From assembly GCF_028009165.1 (NCBI RefSeq), contig NW_026611614.1, positions 558,001-622,000 of the forward strand: a stretch of 64,000 nucleotides of DNA, given 5' to 3'. Below the pieces are notes generated by a model, which worked only from the letters and a program-made list of their open reading frames with translations, was not told the origin of the DNA and searched no databases. The stretch is from Akanthomyces muscarius (lineage: Eukaryota > Ascomycota > Sordariomycetes > Hypocreales > Cordycipitaceae). Shown here in pieces: positions 12,601 to 23,011 of this stretch. The position numbers and the translations under genes were made by a program. Numbering within the stretch: the first letter of the stretch is position 1; every line of letters begins with the position of its first letter.

Positions 12601-13665
12601 ATGCAGTGTTACCCTCCCTTTGCATATTTAACACCACCTGCTTCGCCAACATGCGAAAAATACCGACTTGAAATACAACAGAAATCGCAATACACTCGCC
12701 GCTTTCTGCTTGGGCGATGCGTGCCTCTAGCCGCAGAGCAGAGACTAGGCCGCGTGGTACAAGGCAAACTGCATCTCACTGATATTATCGGCACTGGTGC
12801 TTACGGTGTGGTCTACTCTGCCATTGACATCACGACGGGCATGCGCTACGCCATCAAGTGTCTAAGCAAGTATAACGATAATGGCACCCTCCTAGAGCGA
12901 CGACAAATAGCCCGCCAACAACAAGAGATCAGCCTACACTACCGGGCGTCATCGCACGCCAACGTCGTGTCTATCCACACAATCGTGCACGAGGTTGACT
13001 GCATCTACATTGTTCTCGAATACTGCCCTGAGGGTGACCTGTTCCTCAACATCACCAAGCGTGGGCACTACGTCGGCAATGATCTGCTGGCCAAGCAGGC
13101 TTTTCTTCAGGTTCTTGATGCTGTCGAGCACTGCCACAAGCTCGGTATCTACCACCGTGATATTAAGTCCGAGAACATCCTTGTGAGAGACCAGGGGAAG
13201 ACGGTCAAGCTGGCGGACTTTGGCCTAGCCACTGCAGATGATCGATCTGAGGACTATGGCTGTGGATCTACCTTTTACATGAGCCCAGAGTGCCTAGACC
13301 CTACCATGCAGAAACCATATTACATGTGTGCTCCTAGCGATGTCTGGAGTCTCGGTGTCATTCTGGTCAACCTGGCCTGCGGACGCAACCTATGGAAGCA
13401 GGCCTCTGTTCTGGACTCCACCTACCGCGCATATCTTCGCCGTCCTGGCCTGCTCAAGACCATCTTGCCCTTGTCAGATGAGCTCAATGATATTCTAGGA
13501 TGCATTTTCCACCCTAGCCCGGAATTGCGGATCAACATGACAGACCTTCGCAGCCGCATCGTATCGTGCTCCACCTTCACCAGACTTCCCACCACCAGAC
13601 TTCCCACCGGTCCCGAGCCTGCCACGAAAGAGCTCGTGGCCTGCACAGGACTCCACCTGGAATGA
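12601..13665 (+). CDS. Ser/Thr protein kinase, Ran1/Ksp1-like
   Basis: Single exon, 354 residues. All kinase landmarks are present: glycine loop GTGAYGVVY (residues 64-72), ATP lysine in YAIKCL (K86), catalytic loop HRDIKSEN (185-192), DFG (206-208), activation segment ending in SPE (228-230), and SDVWSLGV (246-253). The order, spacing and the YMSPECLD-type P+1 region resemble the fungal kinases related to fission yeast Ran1/Pat1 and yeast Sks1/Vhs1, which restrain sexual development or signal nutrient state. The expected Ser/Thr-rich regulatory tail is very short: the frame stops about 70 residues after the SDVWSLGV segment's lobe. A different frame stays open for roughly 75 codons just downstream (from about 13650), so the tail may have been lost by frameshift. 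The kinase domain itself looks active. Confidence 0.88.
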   Translation: MQCYPPFAYLTPPASPTCEKYRLEIQQKSQYTRRFLLGRCVPLAAEQRLGRVVQGKLHLTDIIGTGAYGVVYSAIDITTGMRYAIKCLSKYNDNGTLLERRQIARQQQEISLHYRASSHANVVSIHTIVHEVDCIYIVLEYCPEGDLFLNITKRGHYVGNDLLAKQAFLQVLDAVEHCHKLGIYHRDIKSENILVRDQGKTVKLADFGLATADDRSEDYGCGSTFYMSPECLDPTMQKPYYMCAPSDVWSLGVILVNLACGRNLWKQASVLDSTYRAYLRRPGLLKTILPLSDELNDILGCIFHPSPELRINMTDLRSRIVSCSTFTRLPTTRLPTGPEPATKELVACTGLHLE

Positions 13666-14629
13666 ATCTCTTACCCCTCACGTTCCCACCGTCGAAGGAC
13701 TTGACGAGGCCGTTATGCAGGAGCAGGCGAGCATAGGCAGCCCAATCCCGCGGGTGTACCACGCGGACGATACCAGGCTCTATAGCTATATAGCGGCCAC
13801 TCTAATACCCTCGCATACCCACTGCAATTCTCAACCTTTCTCCTTCCCCCATCATGTTGCTAAGCTAGTGTTCCTTATCTAGGTCTGAGAGCCCCTCGCA
13901 TTAGCTGGCCGGCCGACCACTGTGCGTGTTTGTTTCTTTTCAGAAGACGATACCGAAGGGGAGGAGGAAACAATCAAACAGATTATTCCTTCTCATTAAT
14001 GAGATATCGTAGTGGCCTTTTGGACGTTAATTCTTTGAATATACCTTGTGACTGCATTGTTTGGATCCTTTGGTGTGCCACCGACGACGTAGACAATTCT
14101 CTGCCAATCGACTAGTTTACTCCAAGCTAGATACCGTTCTCACGCGTTACCGCAGCTCTGACGAGCTCAACCTTTGGTGCGTTGAGCTGTGCGAAGCATG
14201 ATCTTTCAAAAACGGGGCTGCGTGGCCGGTTCTAGCATATAGCCGGACGAGTGAGACAAAAAGGAGTGTGACTGTCCGGACAAGCTGCTGCCTATGGGCT
14301 CGGGGCATGATTTCGACTTGAGATGGCGAATTGCTGGTAGGTATAGAGATAGCCACGAAATGGGTTGAGGAAGTATGAGAGAGCAAGCGAATTGACTGTG
14401 TGACAGAATCAGAACCAACGGAGCAATGGTTCGCAGATATTAGCGTAGCAATAAAACACGATTTTTCTCTCTCTCTATTATTTTACTCGGCTGTCTTGAA
14501 GAGAGCGCGTAGCGATTGTAAGTATAGACAATCTCGCACTATATAGCGCACTATACTGTGTGGCTAGCCTCCTTTAAAACACTATTGTATGTATATTAAA
14601 GACATTCAAAGGACACTCTACAGTTATTA
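13666..14629. other. No supported gene
   Basis: Kinase 3' flank, then AT-rich sequence with a short CT repeat near 14465-14480. No credible frame. Confidence 0.4.
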
Positions 14630-14682
14630 CAGTGAAAGGCGTTATTAGCGCCGCCCCCGGTGTATTTAATTAAATAGCAACT
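14630..14682 (+). repeat. Left inverted-repeat arm, family 1
   Basis: Matches the reverse complement of 18873-18925; outer end CAGTGAAAGGCGTTATTAG, flanked by TA. Confidence 0.8.
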
Positions 14683-15320
14683 TCGGCGAAGATGGGCATG
14701 TCTGGCGCTTTGTGCACGAAGGCCCGCGCCCATTGGCCAAATTATGCCTATATCATTTAAATAACGCTAGAAATAGAGTTTCTACTTACAGCGTGTTGCT
14801 TTGGGAAGTTAGAAATACGGCAGGGTCTGTAAATTGGTGCGTGATCTAGTTTGAACCGTCTTATTTAACATTGTATCATAGAATAAGAAGCTAAGTTACA
14901 GTATTAATACAAGAAGACTGTTAAGGACTGGCCTCACGGCCGCTGCGAGTGAGCGTCACAATAGTTATTAATTCTCTAAAAGAGAGAGAAAAGAAGTAAA
15001 AAGGGAAGAGGCTCTCTCTTCCCCGATCTAGCTAGTAATTTACACTGTGGAGTAAGTAAGGTCCACGCCCACACTCGCCTAACTTAGTGGGCTCTAGTAT
15101 TAAGTCGGTAGGGAGCTGGTGAAGCCCGAATCCTTCACAAAGACTTTGAGCAAACCTCAAGATGAGCACCTTACAGCTAACGAAGCTTTGAAACTGCCCC
15201 AAGACAATAGAAATTGAACCTCGTACTGCACCTTAAGCACTGCTTTACAGCAAATTCCAAATGCTGCGGTGACTATTATTTACAGTGGGTGTTGCTATCT
15301 ATCTTGCTGCCACAAATCTA
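14683..15320. other. Degraded sequence between TIR arm and pogo element
   Basis: AT-rich with no open frame. A stretch starting TGTTAAGGACTGGCC near 14919 resembles the start of a solo LTR, but no matching end was found. Confidence 0.3.
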
Positions 15321-17157
15321 ACGTCGGCCACCCACCTGGGAGCCACTCTAACGCGTCGCGACCCTCTCATCCACCCCTTTACAACAACCGCGATAACTTG
15401 CGTAATAATTATTATTATTTAATTCTTTTTTTATAACAGCATTATAGAAGCTCGACATACTGAAGAAGACCTTCAAAATGCAATTCAAGACGTTATTAGT
15501 GGCATAAGCTAGTATGAGGCTGGAAGACGCTGGGGAATCCCTTAACAAACCCTTAGTGGCCGGATAAAGGGAAAACAACTAAAAAAGGACGGACGCTTTT
15601 AAGTCAATACAACGCCTTTCAACTGCTCAAGAGAGGCATCTCTATGGCTGGATCCTAATTCAGGAGGCCGCTAGCGTCGCCCCAACGCATAGTCAGGTCC
15701 GAGAGATAGCTGAGAAGGTGGCTGTCCTTAACGGCGATACAAAAGCGATTGGCAAGAACTGGCTACGAGGATTCCTCCAGCGAAATCCTAAGATTAAGAC
15801 CTTCAGGGGCAAGAGGCTTGATCTAAAGAGAATTGATGGCGCATCAACTAACGCTATTCAGGAATTCTTTCAGCATGTCGACCTTCCTGCGCCACGCAAC
15901 ATCCGTCCAAAGCACCGATACAATATGGACGAGACGGGGCTAGCAATAGGCCAGCGAGAGAATAGACTAGTGCTAGGGTTATCGAAGAAGCGAATAGCTC
16001 TAAAGAAGCAGTCTAGGCTTCGTTATTAGACTATAATTATTAAGTGTATCTCAGCCACTAGGAGGAAGCTTAACCCACTGGGTATCTTCCAAGGCGATAG
16101 TGTTTAACAGCAATACTTTCCTAATGAGCTTAAGCCCTATGCCTACTGGTATTTTGAGGCTACAAAGAAGGGCTGGACGAATGATGAGATCGCTCTCTAC
16201 TGGCTTAAGACAGTCTTTATCCTAGAGACAAAGCCATCCCCAGCAAGTCGCCGCTTACTAGTTGTTGATAGCCACGGCACTCATACCACCACTGAATTTC
16301 TATAGGAATGTTACCAGAATAACATTTTTATCCTATTCCTGCCATCATATAGCAGTCATGTCCTTCAACCTCTTAATGTGGCTGTCTTCGGGCCTGTGAA
16401 GAGGTATTACACATCACATCTTAGAAGGCACCCAACTATCACTAACTCTTCGCCGCTTAGGAAGAGGATCTTTCTAATGTGTTATATAAAGGCACGGGAG
16501 CTCAGAATAACTAAATTAAACATTATTGCTGGCTGGCGGGCGACAGGACTTTGGCCTGTTAATAGAGTAAAGCCATTACTCAGTCCTTTGCTTCTTCTTA
16601 AGGCACCATAACACCTAGTTACTCTAAAGAAGCCTTAAACGCCTCTAACAAGCCAGTCTGATAATATCATAACTCTATCTAATGGCCGAGGCGTTAAGAG
16701 GCTTATTTCTAGCCTTGAGCGTACCCAGAAAACATTGCCTGCATACCGCCTTATTAAACGGAAGATATAGAAAGGAATTAACATATATAACAGTATTATT
16801 ATCACTTTAACAACACAGATAAATAATCTTCAACAACAGGCTAATGACTGCCGCGCATAAAAGCGCAGGAAAGTTCAACTAGACCCTAATAGAGCGTTTG
16901 TGACAGTTGTCGAGGTTGATAATACACGTCGCCAGCTTGAAGCACAACTGATCGGCACAGAGAATGTTGGGCTAATTGATTTATCAAATGCTGAGATCTC
17001 TGATAGCGAGGCTATTGTTATATAATTATTTAGTATTTAATTAATCTTATTTGTGGTTGTTGTGAGGTATTTTATTAGCAGGCTCATGATGGGTGATGGT
17101 GGCTCCCAGGTGGGGTTGGCTCCCAGGTGGGTTGGCTCCCAAGTGGGTGGCCGACGC
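15321..17157 (+). mobile_element. Pogo/Fot-type DNA transposon, RIP-damaged
   Basis: Terminal inverted repeats of about 25 bp (CGTCGGCCACCCAC[C/T]TGGGAGCCA) at 15322-15346 and, inverted, at 17132-17156, directly flanked by TA at 15319-15320 and 17158-17159. The right end carries three tandem copies of the CACCTGGGAGCCA subrepeat. Inside is one decayed transposase gene. The element has landed just beyond the 3' end of the NLR remnant, at a TA. Class: Tc1/mariner superfamily, pogo/Fot branch, judged from the CENP-B-like helix-turn-helix, the DDE core and the TA target. Confidence 0.9.
15452..17024 (+). pseudogene. Pogo-type transposase, many stops
   Basis: One reading frame can be followed from an N-terminal psq-type helix-turn-helix (TEEDLQNAIQDVISG, about 15452) through a CENP-B HTH (RLSTAQERHLYGWIL; KNWLRGFLQRNPKIKTFRG) to the DDE core: NMDETGLAIG (first Asp, about 15925), LVVDSHGTHTTTEFL (second Asp, about 16265) and QPLNVAVFGPVKRYY, where family members have QPLD. 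The third catalytic Asp is therefore Asn (GAT to AAT). At least eight in-frame stops occur, nearly all at TAG or TAA positions where CAG or CAA (Gln), or CGA (Arg), would be expected. Such one-directional C-to-T and G-to-A damage is the mark of repeat-induced point mutation. The gene cannot encode an active enzyme. Confidence 0.9.
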
Positions 17158-17175
17158 TATTGCATTCTTCAAGGA

Positions 17176-18478
17176 CTAAGTGTCTGGATGTTGTGAGCCA
17201 AGCACACGCCCGCCAAGAGAGGCGCAGTAATCAGGCGCCTCGCACATGATGTATGCCAGGTTGTCCATGCTGGCCAGCGTATCAGGATGATCCACCCCGA
17301 GCGTCGTCTTGCGAGTCTTCATCACCTGCACCTGAAGTTTCTCTGCCTCTTCTAATCGGCCCTGCCTCCAAAAAGTAAGGGCTAGGTTGCCCATGTTGAT
17401 CAGCATTCCGGGATGTCACCAAGACTTTTCCATTGCTTGTTTTGGGTAGATAGGACGCCATTGGAGACTCCTCCACAGGACCAAAAAACACATCGAAATC
17501 GTCTGCATTATCAAGTATAATCAGCCATGGGGCCACGTCTTCTCTTTGCAGCCAGTCACAGACAAGCGCAAAAATGTTTGTTTTTGGATCGTGGCGACGA
17601 GGCAGGGCGAGGCTATCGGCAAGAGATCGATAGGATGCTTCGAATGTCGCCCGAGAGTTGCCACGTAGCCAAAAAACACTTTTCTCGGGATTGGAGCTGT
17701 GGACTTCATGCGCAAGTTCTATGGCAAGTTGCGATTTACTGCTTCCGCGTTAGCCACGGTAGTACATAATAGTGTTAAGCATAGTAAGAGCGCGTCCTAC
17801 CCAAAACCCCCCATACCAATGAGTGCTAGTCGGCTCGCCTTGCCCGTAAGTTGCTCGCGAATCTGTACCTGAACAGCGGGTCGTGGGATGAAATCTGGAT
17901 CCCGAGGGAAAGGTATGAGGAAGTGAGGCTTTTTAGCTATGGAAATGTCCTCATCCGTTTGAGCAGGGAAGTTGTCCACACCATTCTTGATATGAAGAAG
18001 CAAAGTGCTACGTTGGATAAGTTCAAAGTGAAAAGGCATGCGTTGAGGAATACACTTACGTTTGATCAACCTGTAGACCATCCATAATCCTGCCATGATA
18101 GCGTTCTAGGAGAGACATCAAGGCCTCAATCTCTCCATGGCCAAATGGCCACTTTAGGGCTCGGACCCAGAACCGGCGCTTTGACGCACGAGCGACGCCC
18201 AGTTCAAGCTTCTCATTCAGCTCTTGGAGCGTGGACTGACATCCTGCGAGCTGCTCTTGTAAATCGTGCGACGTAGACAGCGATGCGCCCTGCGGAGCTT
18301 CGATGAGTGCCTTGGCGTGGTCCAGCGTCGTCCTCAGGCCCTTTAGCAGCGTTGCGAGGCGCGCTATGTCGGCTTTAGCATTGACAACAGCCCTGGAGTA
18401 CTGCGAACATAAAGTGATTATCTTAACCGACACGTCAACAACCGCAATGATGCTTGCTGCAACACTTAGGCCATCCAT
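17176..18478 (-). pseudogene. Truncated STAND/NLR gene (fungal N-domain, NB-ARC, TPR remnant)
   Basis: Exon 1 18478-18060 encodes a fungal STAND N-terminal domain (MDGLSVAASIIAVVDVSVKI...). A 52-nt intron (18008-18059) follows; exon 2 18007-17801 ends in the P-loop; intron 17739-17800; exon 3 from 17738. Spliced, the P-loop reads GMGGFGKSQLA, followed by a Walker B segment WLIILDNADD and VLVTSR. Immediately after VLVTSR (about 17410) the sequence jumps, out of frame, into a last tetratricopeptide unit (GNLALTFWRQGRLEEAEKLQ ... LGVDHPDTLASMDNLA). The rest of NB-ARC, its ARC subdomains and most TPRs are missing: an internal deletion with frameshift. The TPR part then meets a TAG where family members have HPDTQ, a CAG-to-TAG change. 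The start and first two introns are intact, so a short N-domain/P-loop protein could still be made. Confidence 0.85.
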
Positions 18479-18872
18479 CGTGATAAGCGTGTTGTGCGGC
18501 GGTTAGTTACTTTCAGGAAACAATCGGGAGCATTTGTGCACTTGATGCGGGGGAGGGGGCTGTGTTGGGATGCGTGATGCAAGCCTTTTCTATGCACTCT
18601 CGCTTGGCTAGCATGCGCTAAGTGCATTATTTGTCAAGATGAGGGCCATGGCTTCAGATGGATAGGACCGATAGACGATGCAGAAAGGAACGGATTGTTG
18701 TATTGCGTCAAGGTCAACGCATACTTGCGCGGGAAAAAAAAAGGCGATTTCTGAGGATTGTAACAGCGGGACGAAAGGGCCAGACATAGCCTGTGCTAGG
18801 CCAGGTACTACCAGTAGAGGTATCCCGCGGTACAAAACCCACTAGTAGCCAACGCCAACCCTACCACAGTCG

Positions 18873-18925
18873 CTATTTAGTTAATTAACGGCACAAGGGC
18901 GCGGCACTAATAACGCCTTTCACTG
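18873..18925 (-). repeat. Right inverted-repeat arm, family 1
   Basis: Inverted counterpart of 14630-14682, bordered by TA on the outside (18926-18927). It lies about 395 bases upstream of the NLR start. Confidence 0.8.
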
Positions 18926-18961
18926 TAAGACCGTTCAGCCTATTTAACTTTATAAAGCTGC

Positions 18962-19010
18962 TATCCCTTTGACTGTGGTAAAGGAGCAAGCAGGTCACAG
19001 GACCCACACC
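18962..19010 (+). repeat. Single arm of miniature element, family 3
   Basis: TATCCCTTTGACTGTGGTAA followed by AGGAGCAAGCAGGTCACAG. The same arm occurs twice, inverted, as the ends of the element at 49325-49554. No partner arm was found nearby, so this is a solo end or a truncated copy. Confidence 0.7.
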
Positions 19011-19136
19011 ATCAGGACTTAGCGTGGACACAACACGGCTGTGATGTAGCTAATTGTACCTCTGAGAGCTGCCGGTACTTCTATTATGGCCTAATTCCCA
19101 CCTAACATTAAAGTACCTTTAAATGTACCGTCGTCT

Positions 19137-19168
19137 GATTGGCCAATAACCCCGCAAGTGTATAAATA
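19137..19168 (+). promoter_or_regulatory. CCAAT/TATA promoter of the 19267 gene
   Basis: GATTGGCCAATAA (19137-19149, CCAAT on both strands) followed by TATAAATA (19161-19168), about 100 bases before the ATG at 19267. This is a well-formed fungal core promoter in an otherwise repeat-rich stretch and argues that the downstream gene is expressed. Confidence 0.6.
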
Positions 19169-19266
19169 GGATAGCAGGCTGAGAGCATTATCGTTTATTG
19201 GTACTAAACCACTACGCCGTTTGACTTGTCTGTCATAAACACACAACCCTCTTCGTTAAGCTTAAG

Positions 19267-19896
19267 ATGCTACTGAGAACAAAGATCCGTTGTTGGCGGA
19301 ACCAACCACAACGGGCGGATGATGACCTTCACTTACTAGCAGATCCAGTTGATGTGGAAGAATTGCCAGTGGGCGCAATTCTCGACGGACTTGAAAACAA
19401 ACATGTTCTAAATTCACGAGACGGAGAGCTCTACACGTTCCCTGGTGTGTATAGACATGACGCTGACGTGCGTGACTTGAGAGGGACTACAACAGGCCGA
19501 CGGCAAAACGGAGATATATGCCGGTTTACGACACGCCGTATACATGTGCTGGCCTACTCTGGAACTACTAGAGAAAATTGCTTAGAGGCCGTGGAAGCCT
19601 CCAAAGGGGTGCAAGAATGGTTCAAAGCCACTAGCTACGACCGCCCCGTGTACCTCGTCATTGGCCGCCAGGCGGTTCCTCTAGCGACCATGGATAACGA
19701 CAGCCGTGACCTAATGAGTAGGTTAGAAAAGATGGAATGGCCAAATGAGGAAAACTCTTCAGTGACTACGACGACTATGGACGGTAAGGTCTTTGCACTG
19801 CAGCTCATGAGGATTGAGTATAAAAGGCAACTTCTCCTCGGCCCCAGAAAGTTGGTTTGCAAACACTATCCTCCCAGGGAGTATAGGGTTATCTAG
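19267..19896 (+). CDS. Putative fungal gasdermin-like family protein (tentative)
   Basis: Single exon, 209 residues, no signal peptide and no clear membrane helix. Three spaced motifs match a small-protein family that I associate with fungal gasdermin-like (RCD-1/HET-Q1-type) pore formers: an LPVGAILDGLENKHVLN segment near residue 37-53, DRPVYLVIGRQAVPLA in the middle (about 125-140; compare the VYxVT-beta strand of gasdermin N-domains), and a C-terminal KVFALQLMRIEYKR (compare LAFRL/FAFRL-type strand). The family assignment is from memory of motif order, and the middle region is shorter than in typical members. If right, the protein would act at membranes in regulated cell death. It lies divergently from, and about 790 bases away from, the start of an NLR gene. 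Alternative: an unrelated orphan protein. Confidence 0.42.
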   Translation: MLLRTKIRCWRNQPQRADDDLHLLADPVDVEELPVGAILDGLENKHVLNSRDGELYTFPGVYRHDADVRDLRGTTTGRRQNGDICRFTTRRIHVLAYSGTTRENCLEAVEASKGVQEWFKATSYDRPVYLVIGRQAVPLATMDNDSRDLMSRLEKMEWPNEENSSVTTTTMDGKVFALQLMRIEYKRQLLLGPRKLVCKHYPPREYRVI

Positions 19897-22738
19897 GTTT
19901 TGTTAAACATTTGTTTTATACTAGCATCGGGCTTTTCAGAGCTATTCAATGTGATACTGAGGATATAGTCAGCTTTATATGTGAAACCCATAGCAGTGTT
20001 GGGAGATAGTTAGATGGAAAGTTTATTTTGTTGGTATATTGATCTACTGACAGTGGGAAGTATTTATTTGTCGCCAGTTCTATTGGACATGAGGATATGT
20101 CTGTAATTAGTAACCTGATTAGTATCAAAGAACTTGCTCCCGTCCTAGTGTACAGCAGTTTTCTTTGCGAGCAGCAAAGACGTGATACAACTTAGCCTGC
20201 TCTGATATAGCACGGTAGCTATACTAAAATGTCACTTTGTAGAATTCTTCGATACCAAATATCAGTCAAGATATTGTGTGCTGATAAAAAGATGCCTCCA
20301 CGATGCTTCCTCGCCGTGGTTGCGCCCTTTTTAATGCTCAGCTATTATCGCGCCGTCCTCCTAGCTTCGTGTAATAAGCCCTAACTAAAAGGAGATTCAC
20401 TATCCATACATTTGGGGGAAATAAAGATGAGTATAAATGAAGTATCTCAGTCCTTTGGCGGCCGCTTTGGAAGCTGAAGTGCAGTGTATTTGACCTAGAT
20501 TGCTTGACGAATTCGACACTGTGCCTTTGTCTTACCACCAGATTGATCCTGACCGCGAGCATTCTGAAAAAAGACACATGCTTTTGACAGCGTCGTTGCC
20601 CGCGGCCGAACTTCTCTTTTTAATGGCGAGAGCCACTCTCACCCTGTCTATCGCGATTACCACAATCTAGACAATCAATATGACAAAGCATGAAGCAGAT
20701 TTAGGACGTACAATGATTCGTGTGTCTGCGCGCTAAGTCCAAGTTTGCTAATCACAGAGTACCCAGCGGAAATCGGAGCCAGAGTCTCATTCCTAACAAG
20801 TCTACCATGTTCTCTTTGTCTTTATTACGGAACAGAAAACCACTTTGCATTTATACTTGCGATGTGAATCGTGATGGCCGTCTAGTGTCTGTCGAGGATG
20901 CAAATTTCCCTCGCTCTACGCACTACTTGATAAATAAGTCTTGATTGGAAATGCCACTGTCGATGATAGCGACATAGGTTTTTAGTCGTAGGTGCGGCTT
21001 TCTAGGCCTGCATACTAACTTGCCAAGTAGGATTAATCAACGCGTGAAAAGCACATGCAGGGTTCAACCCAATCTTTGACGCAGCACCTACTCTAAATGC
21101 TGCTCATATCTCATGTGAGTCTGCGTTGAAAAGACCGGTATGCCATTAGAGTGAATTGTAGCGACAACACAGGGACACAGAATCATGTCTATGCTGGGTA
21201 AGCAGTGCAGTGATGATGGCTCAAGTACGCCTCTGGCTGTTCGGAATATCTCCATTGTGTCAGTTGCACTCTGTCGGTGCAGAACCTGCGACATGAGAGC
21301 CGGACAACTGGATTTCTTCAGCATTAAATAGTGCAAGAATAGCTTATATTAATCGTCATCTGCTTTCCAACTATGTCAAGCCTACGTCTTCGAGATAAAG
21401 CTCACTCCTCGAACGCATCACTACTACCAAATCCCTGCTCCGCCGGTGTGCAGGCATTCGGCAATGGCAAAGGATTAGGCTGTTTATAGATAGAATCCTT
21501 TTGGAAGAGGCTAGTCCACATCCCCCCCTCGGCTACTGGCGAGTGACTCCAATGAGCCTCAGACTTAATAGGCAATCTGAGTGGCTTGAATTGGAAGGAC
21601 CCTTCCAGCCGCATTGGGGTGGAGGATATGCCCGTATGTCGATACTCATCGATCATTTGATCTCGTCGAACCTCGTTTCCTGGTCCCTTTCCCGGTGACG
21701 CCTGGGGAATCTGGTGAATATGGTGAAGCGGGTATGCCAGACTCTGATGGAAGGTCAAAAGCCAACGCGGGCAATAACGCATCGCATGCTGTTGCAGCCT
21801 GGTGACAGTGACTGGCAAAGGGCTGAAACCACCGATTGCCCGCTTTCGTACGATGGTCTCCACAGAGCTCTGGGAGGCCGTACGATAGGCCGTCATCACC
21901 ACGAATACAAAGGGAATACTGCTTTATCCCTACCACGATACTATCATCCTGTGATTAAGTTTTGTGTCTTGAACATGTAAATTGAGGCAGTATATGCCGG
22001 GAGGGCTGCATTCCTTTCAGGTACTGTAATACTGGCCAACGGCTATCGAAGAGACAATTCGGCTGCATGGCCCAATCCCAATCTCGTTCCTTGCCTATTA
22101 CGAGACAGGTTTCGTAATCACCCTTGACATTTTAGCAGCCAGCAGCCAACCACTGCAATCCGGCCAGCCAGCCCAGTTGCCCCGGCTTGGCGCAGCCGCA
22201 CGGGAGGGGGCGCGCATCCGAGTCAAGCCGCCACCTGCAAGCACGCCGCCGAGACATTCTGTGCAGGCAAATTCCAGCTAGCTAGGTAAACGCCCTCATC
22301 ATCAGTTGTCGATGCACATCTGAAAAAGGGCTTCTACGGATAGTTCTGCAAGCAAATTCCATATCATTTGCTTTCTGCTGCCAGACATTTTCCTCCTCAT
22401 TCTTCTTGTTGCTCCGCCCGGCAGAACATTCGCCCCGAGCCACAAAAGGTCTGCCTGCGGCTTCAAATTCGTCTAGCAACGCCCAAACCCCCCTCAGCAC
22501 ATTCAGTTGCTCAATATGCATGTGATGCTGTTTATGGAAAGTTCTGCTGGCCGGCCACCAGGTCGACAAGGTAAGTCGATGGACCTGCCGGAGGAAATGT
22601 TTTCCCCCACCGCATGAGGACATCTCTTGCGAGAGAACGGAGTGCGCGCTCTCCTCGATATTCCCTCTGGTTACACTTGAGCGGCTTTCAAAAGTCGTTG
22701 ACAGTCTCGCTCCTTTTCATTATCAAAGGGCCTGTATC
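19897..22738. other. No well-supported gene
   Basis: The longest frames (21402-21902 minus, 166 codons) overlap several others of similar length and show no domain. Nothing could be assigned. From 22140 on the sequence is GC-richer and resembles a promoter region. Confidence 0.35.
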
Positions 22739-23011
22739 ATGACTGAGTCTAGCGCCGCTGAACCCAGCCATGGCTTTTTCAAATACCGTTGCCGTTACTT
22801 TCAAGCTGAGCCAGTCTGTGAAAGCTGGGTCTGGTTAAAAGACGCTCCTTGTGCTACATGCCTCGTAAGGGTGCTCTGTTGCATCAACTCTGCCCTCGCT
22901 GATATCATGGTAGGCAAGAGGGCGCGATGGATTATAGGGGACCAACATCATTGTCGCTGCGGGTCGATACTGTCGGATTCGTTTCTACTATTACTCCAGA
23001 CCGAGCTTTGA
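22739..23011 (+). CDS. Possible small Cys-rich protein
   Basis: A 90-codon frame whose first 44 residues contain a compact Cys pattern (YRCRYFQAEPVCESWVWL then APCATCL). A potential donor GTAAGG follows CATCL, so the true product may be only an exon of about 44 residues joined to something downstream. No family is recognised. The spacing could hold a zinc ion. Confidence 0.25.
   Translation: MTESSAAEPSHGFFKYRCRYFQAEPVCESWVWLKDAPCATCLVRVLCCINSALADIMVGKRARWIIGDQHHCRCGSILSDSFLLLLQTEL

Larger units (their letters stand above)
14630..18925. mobile_element. TIR-bounded interval, family 1 (CAGTGAAAGG ends)
   Basis: Left arm 14630-14682 begins CAGTGAAAGGCGTTATTAG and right arm 18873-18925 is its reverse complement with few differences, including the inner TTAATTAA and TAAATAGC blocks. 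Each arm is bordered on the outside by TA (14628-14629 and 18926-18927), as expected for Tc1/mariner/pogo-type insertion. The interval holds a separate pogo-like transposon (15321-17157) and a truncated NLR gene (17176-18478). Without the nested transposon it would be about 2.5 kb, with the NLR as its only recognisable gene. Whether it is one element or two independent insertions in opposite orientation cannot be decided here. Confidence 0.5.

Noticed and set aside
14919..15110. Possible solo LTR starting TGTTAAGGACTGG
   Set aside because: No clear end, no second copy and no target duplication found.
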